NCBI GenBank assembly: GCA_943325745.2
Contig: CALPQP020000048.1
Span: 1 to 6,156 of the forward strand
DNA: 6,156 nt
DNA from: Gulosibacter massiliensis
GTDB lineage: Bacteria > Actinomycetota > Actinomycetes > Actinomycetales > Microbacteriaceae
Reading direction: 5' to 3'
Shown: positions 5,830-6,156 of the stretch, piece by piece
Layout of the letters: every line of letters begins with the position of its first letter
Numbering within the stretch: position 1 is the stretch's first letter
Translations under genes and position numbers: made by a program
The notes under the pieces: generated by a model
What the model was told of the DNA's origin: nothing
Database searches by the model: none
What the model saw: only the letters and a program-made list of their open reading frames with translations

Positions 5830-5857
5830 TGGGGATAACTTGTCCACGCTCTCCACA
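5830..5857. promoter_or_regulatory. Cluster of three DnaA-box-like 9-mers
   Basis: Three near-contiguous sites resemble DnaA boxes: TTATCCCCA on the minus strand (5830-5838, one mismatch to TTATCCACA), TTGTCCACG on plus (5840-5848, one mismatch to the Streptomyces form TTGTCCACA), and CTCTCCACA on plus (5849-5857, within the degenerate Streptomyces consensus). E. coli nrdAB is known to be controlled by DnaA boxes upstream of its promoter, which makes the location sensible. It lies between the divergent nrdA and MFS genes. No AT-rich unwinding element or dnaA/dnaN genes are near, so an origin is not proposed. Confidence 0.4.
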
Positions 5858-5942
5858 GGTTACAGCGCACCTCGGACCAATAAATCGTGCGAACACCGTA
5901 AATGCACAATCCACCGTCCGATTGCCCCATAGAGTTGTCGGT

Positions 5943-6156
5943 ATGAAGCGTTACGGGAAATTGTTGAGTATCCCGGGTGTCATCCCCGTCGTTCTCTCTC
6001 AACTCCTCGCCCGTTTTCCCGGCGGAATGCTTACTATCGGGCTTCTCATCCACTATCAAAAACAAACCGGTAACTTCACCGTGCCGGGGCTTGCGCTGGC
6101 AGCGTTGTCAATCGGTCAAGCGATTTCTAACCCCGTAGCCTCGCGAATGATCAGCC
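5943..6156 (+). CDS. MFS transporter, N-terminal fragment
   Basis: An open frame from ATG 5943 runs off the window after 71 codons. It begins with a short basic leader (MKRYGKLL), then PGVIPVVLSQLLARFPGGMLTIGLLIHY as a first membrane segment, a short polar loop (QKQTGNFT), and a second hydrophobic segment, VPGLALAALSIGQAISNPVASRMIS. The pattern 'PGV…LLARFPGGM…GLAL' is typical of actinobacterial major facilitator superfamily permeases, where the second helix leads into the conserved loop 2-3 motif just beyond the window edge. The substrate cannot be judged. No clear Shine-Dalgarno precedes the ATG, so an upstream TTG at 5922 in the same frame or leaderless translation remains possible. It is divergent from nrdA, and nothing ties it functionally to the nrd genes. 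Confidence 0.75.
   Translation, partial: MKRYGKLLSIPGVIPVVLSQLLARFPGGMLTIGLLIHYQKQTGNFTVPGLALAALSIGQAISNPVASRMIS

Larger units (their letters stand above)
5683..5942. other. Divergent intergenic regulatory region between nrdA and the MFS gene
   Basis: These 260 bp separate two genes facing outward. They hold the nrdA ribosome binding site, the NrdR-box pair, the DnaA-like cluster, and a 9-bp inverted pair CAATTGTGT (5736-5744) / ACACAATTG (5823-5831) that brackets the NrdR boxes. A 122-codon minus-strand frame crosses the region, but it has low coding character and overlaps the MFS gene, so it is not accepted. No convincing promoter for the MFS gene was found. Confidence 0.6.

Noticed and set aside
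4747..5838. 363-codon plus-strand open frame opposite nrdA
   Set aside because: It lies antisense to the conserved ATP-cone and active-site parts of nrdA and has no recognisable motif. It is a shadow produced by the codon bias of nrdA.
5830..5857. Replication origin
   Set aside because: DnaA-like boxes are present, but there is no dnaA or dnaN, no AT-rich unwinding region, and the sites are better explained as regulatory.
5697..6065. 122-codon minus-strand frame covering the nrdA upstream region
   Set aside because: It overlaps both the regulatory region and the MFS start on the opposite strand. Its sequence shows no domain, hydrophobic pattern or ribosome binding site of note.
1..6156. CRISPR array, insertion sequence, tRNA or rRNA
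   Set aside because: No regularly spaced repeats, transposase motifs, terminal inverted repeats, or tRNA/rRNA-like sequence were found on either strand by reading.

Overview
The window looks like actinobacterial chromosome, most likely Micrococcales and possibly the Microbacteriaceae/Tropheryma side of that order. The evidence is a moderately GC-rich composition, an O-mannosyltransferase (PMT) C-terminus of actinobacterial type, DnaA-box-like sites close to the Streptomyces form, and a ribonucleotide reductase small subunit of the tyrosine-less kind. The lineage is an inference from protein character, not from a search.

Layout, left to right. Positions 1-284 (+) hold the last 93 codons of a PMT-family protein mannosyltransferase. 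Positions 351-1211 (+) encode a TauE/SafE-family membrane permease. Its stop codon overlaps by four bases the stop of a convergent aldo/keto reductase (1208-2044, -). The reductase is the last gene of a minus-strand run that begins with class I ribonucleotide reductase: the large subunit nrdA (3214-5682, -), a 27-codon mini-ORF (3134-3217, -), the small subunit nrdB (2083-3075, -), then the aldo/keto reductase. Upstream of nrdA is a 260-bp divergent intergenic region (5683-5942) with two NrdR-box-like sites spaced as NrdR requires and a cluster of DnaA-box-like 9-mers. On its far side an MFS transporter begins on the plus strand at 5943 and runs off the window.

The most notable point is the end of nrdA. 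Class I large subunits normally finish in a flexible arm with a C-terminal CxxC pair that re-reduces the active site. Here the 822-residue NrdA ends in a Gly/Ala/Ser/Pro-rich arm with no cysteine. The missing arm end (…LLQCESCQ, stop) is encoded immediately downstream in the -1 frame, as a separate small ORF whose ATG overlaps the nrdA TGA in an ATGA junction, with its own Shine-Dalgarno-like sequence. The window therefore appears to encode a ribonucleotide reductase whose swinging redox arm is a separate, translationally coupled mini-protein. Recoding or a very local indel are the alternatives.

The second point is that NrdB has Phe108 where the radical tyrosine should be and Glu70 as first metal ligand. 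This is the class Ic (Chlamydia-type, Mn/Fe) signature. Together the operon would make dNTPs for replication under predicted NrdR (dATP/ATP-sensing) control and possibly DnaA control.
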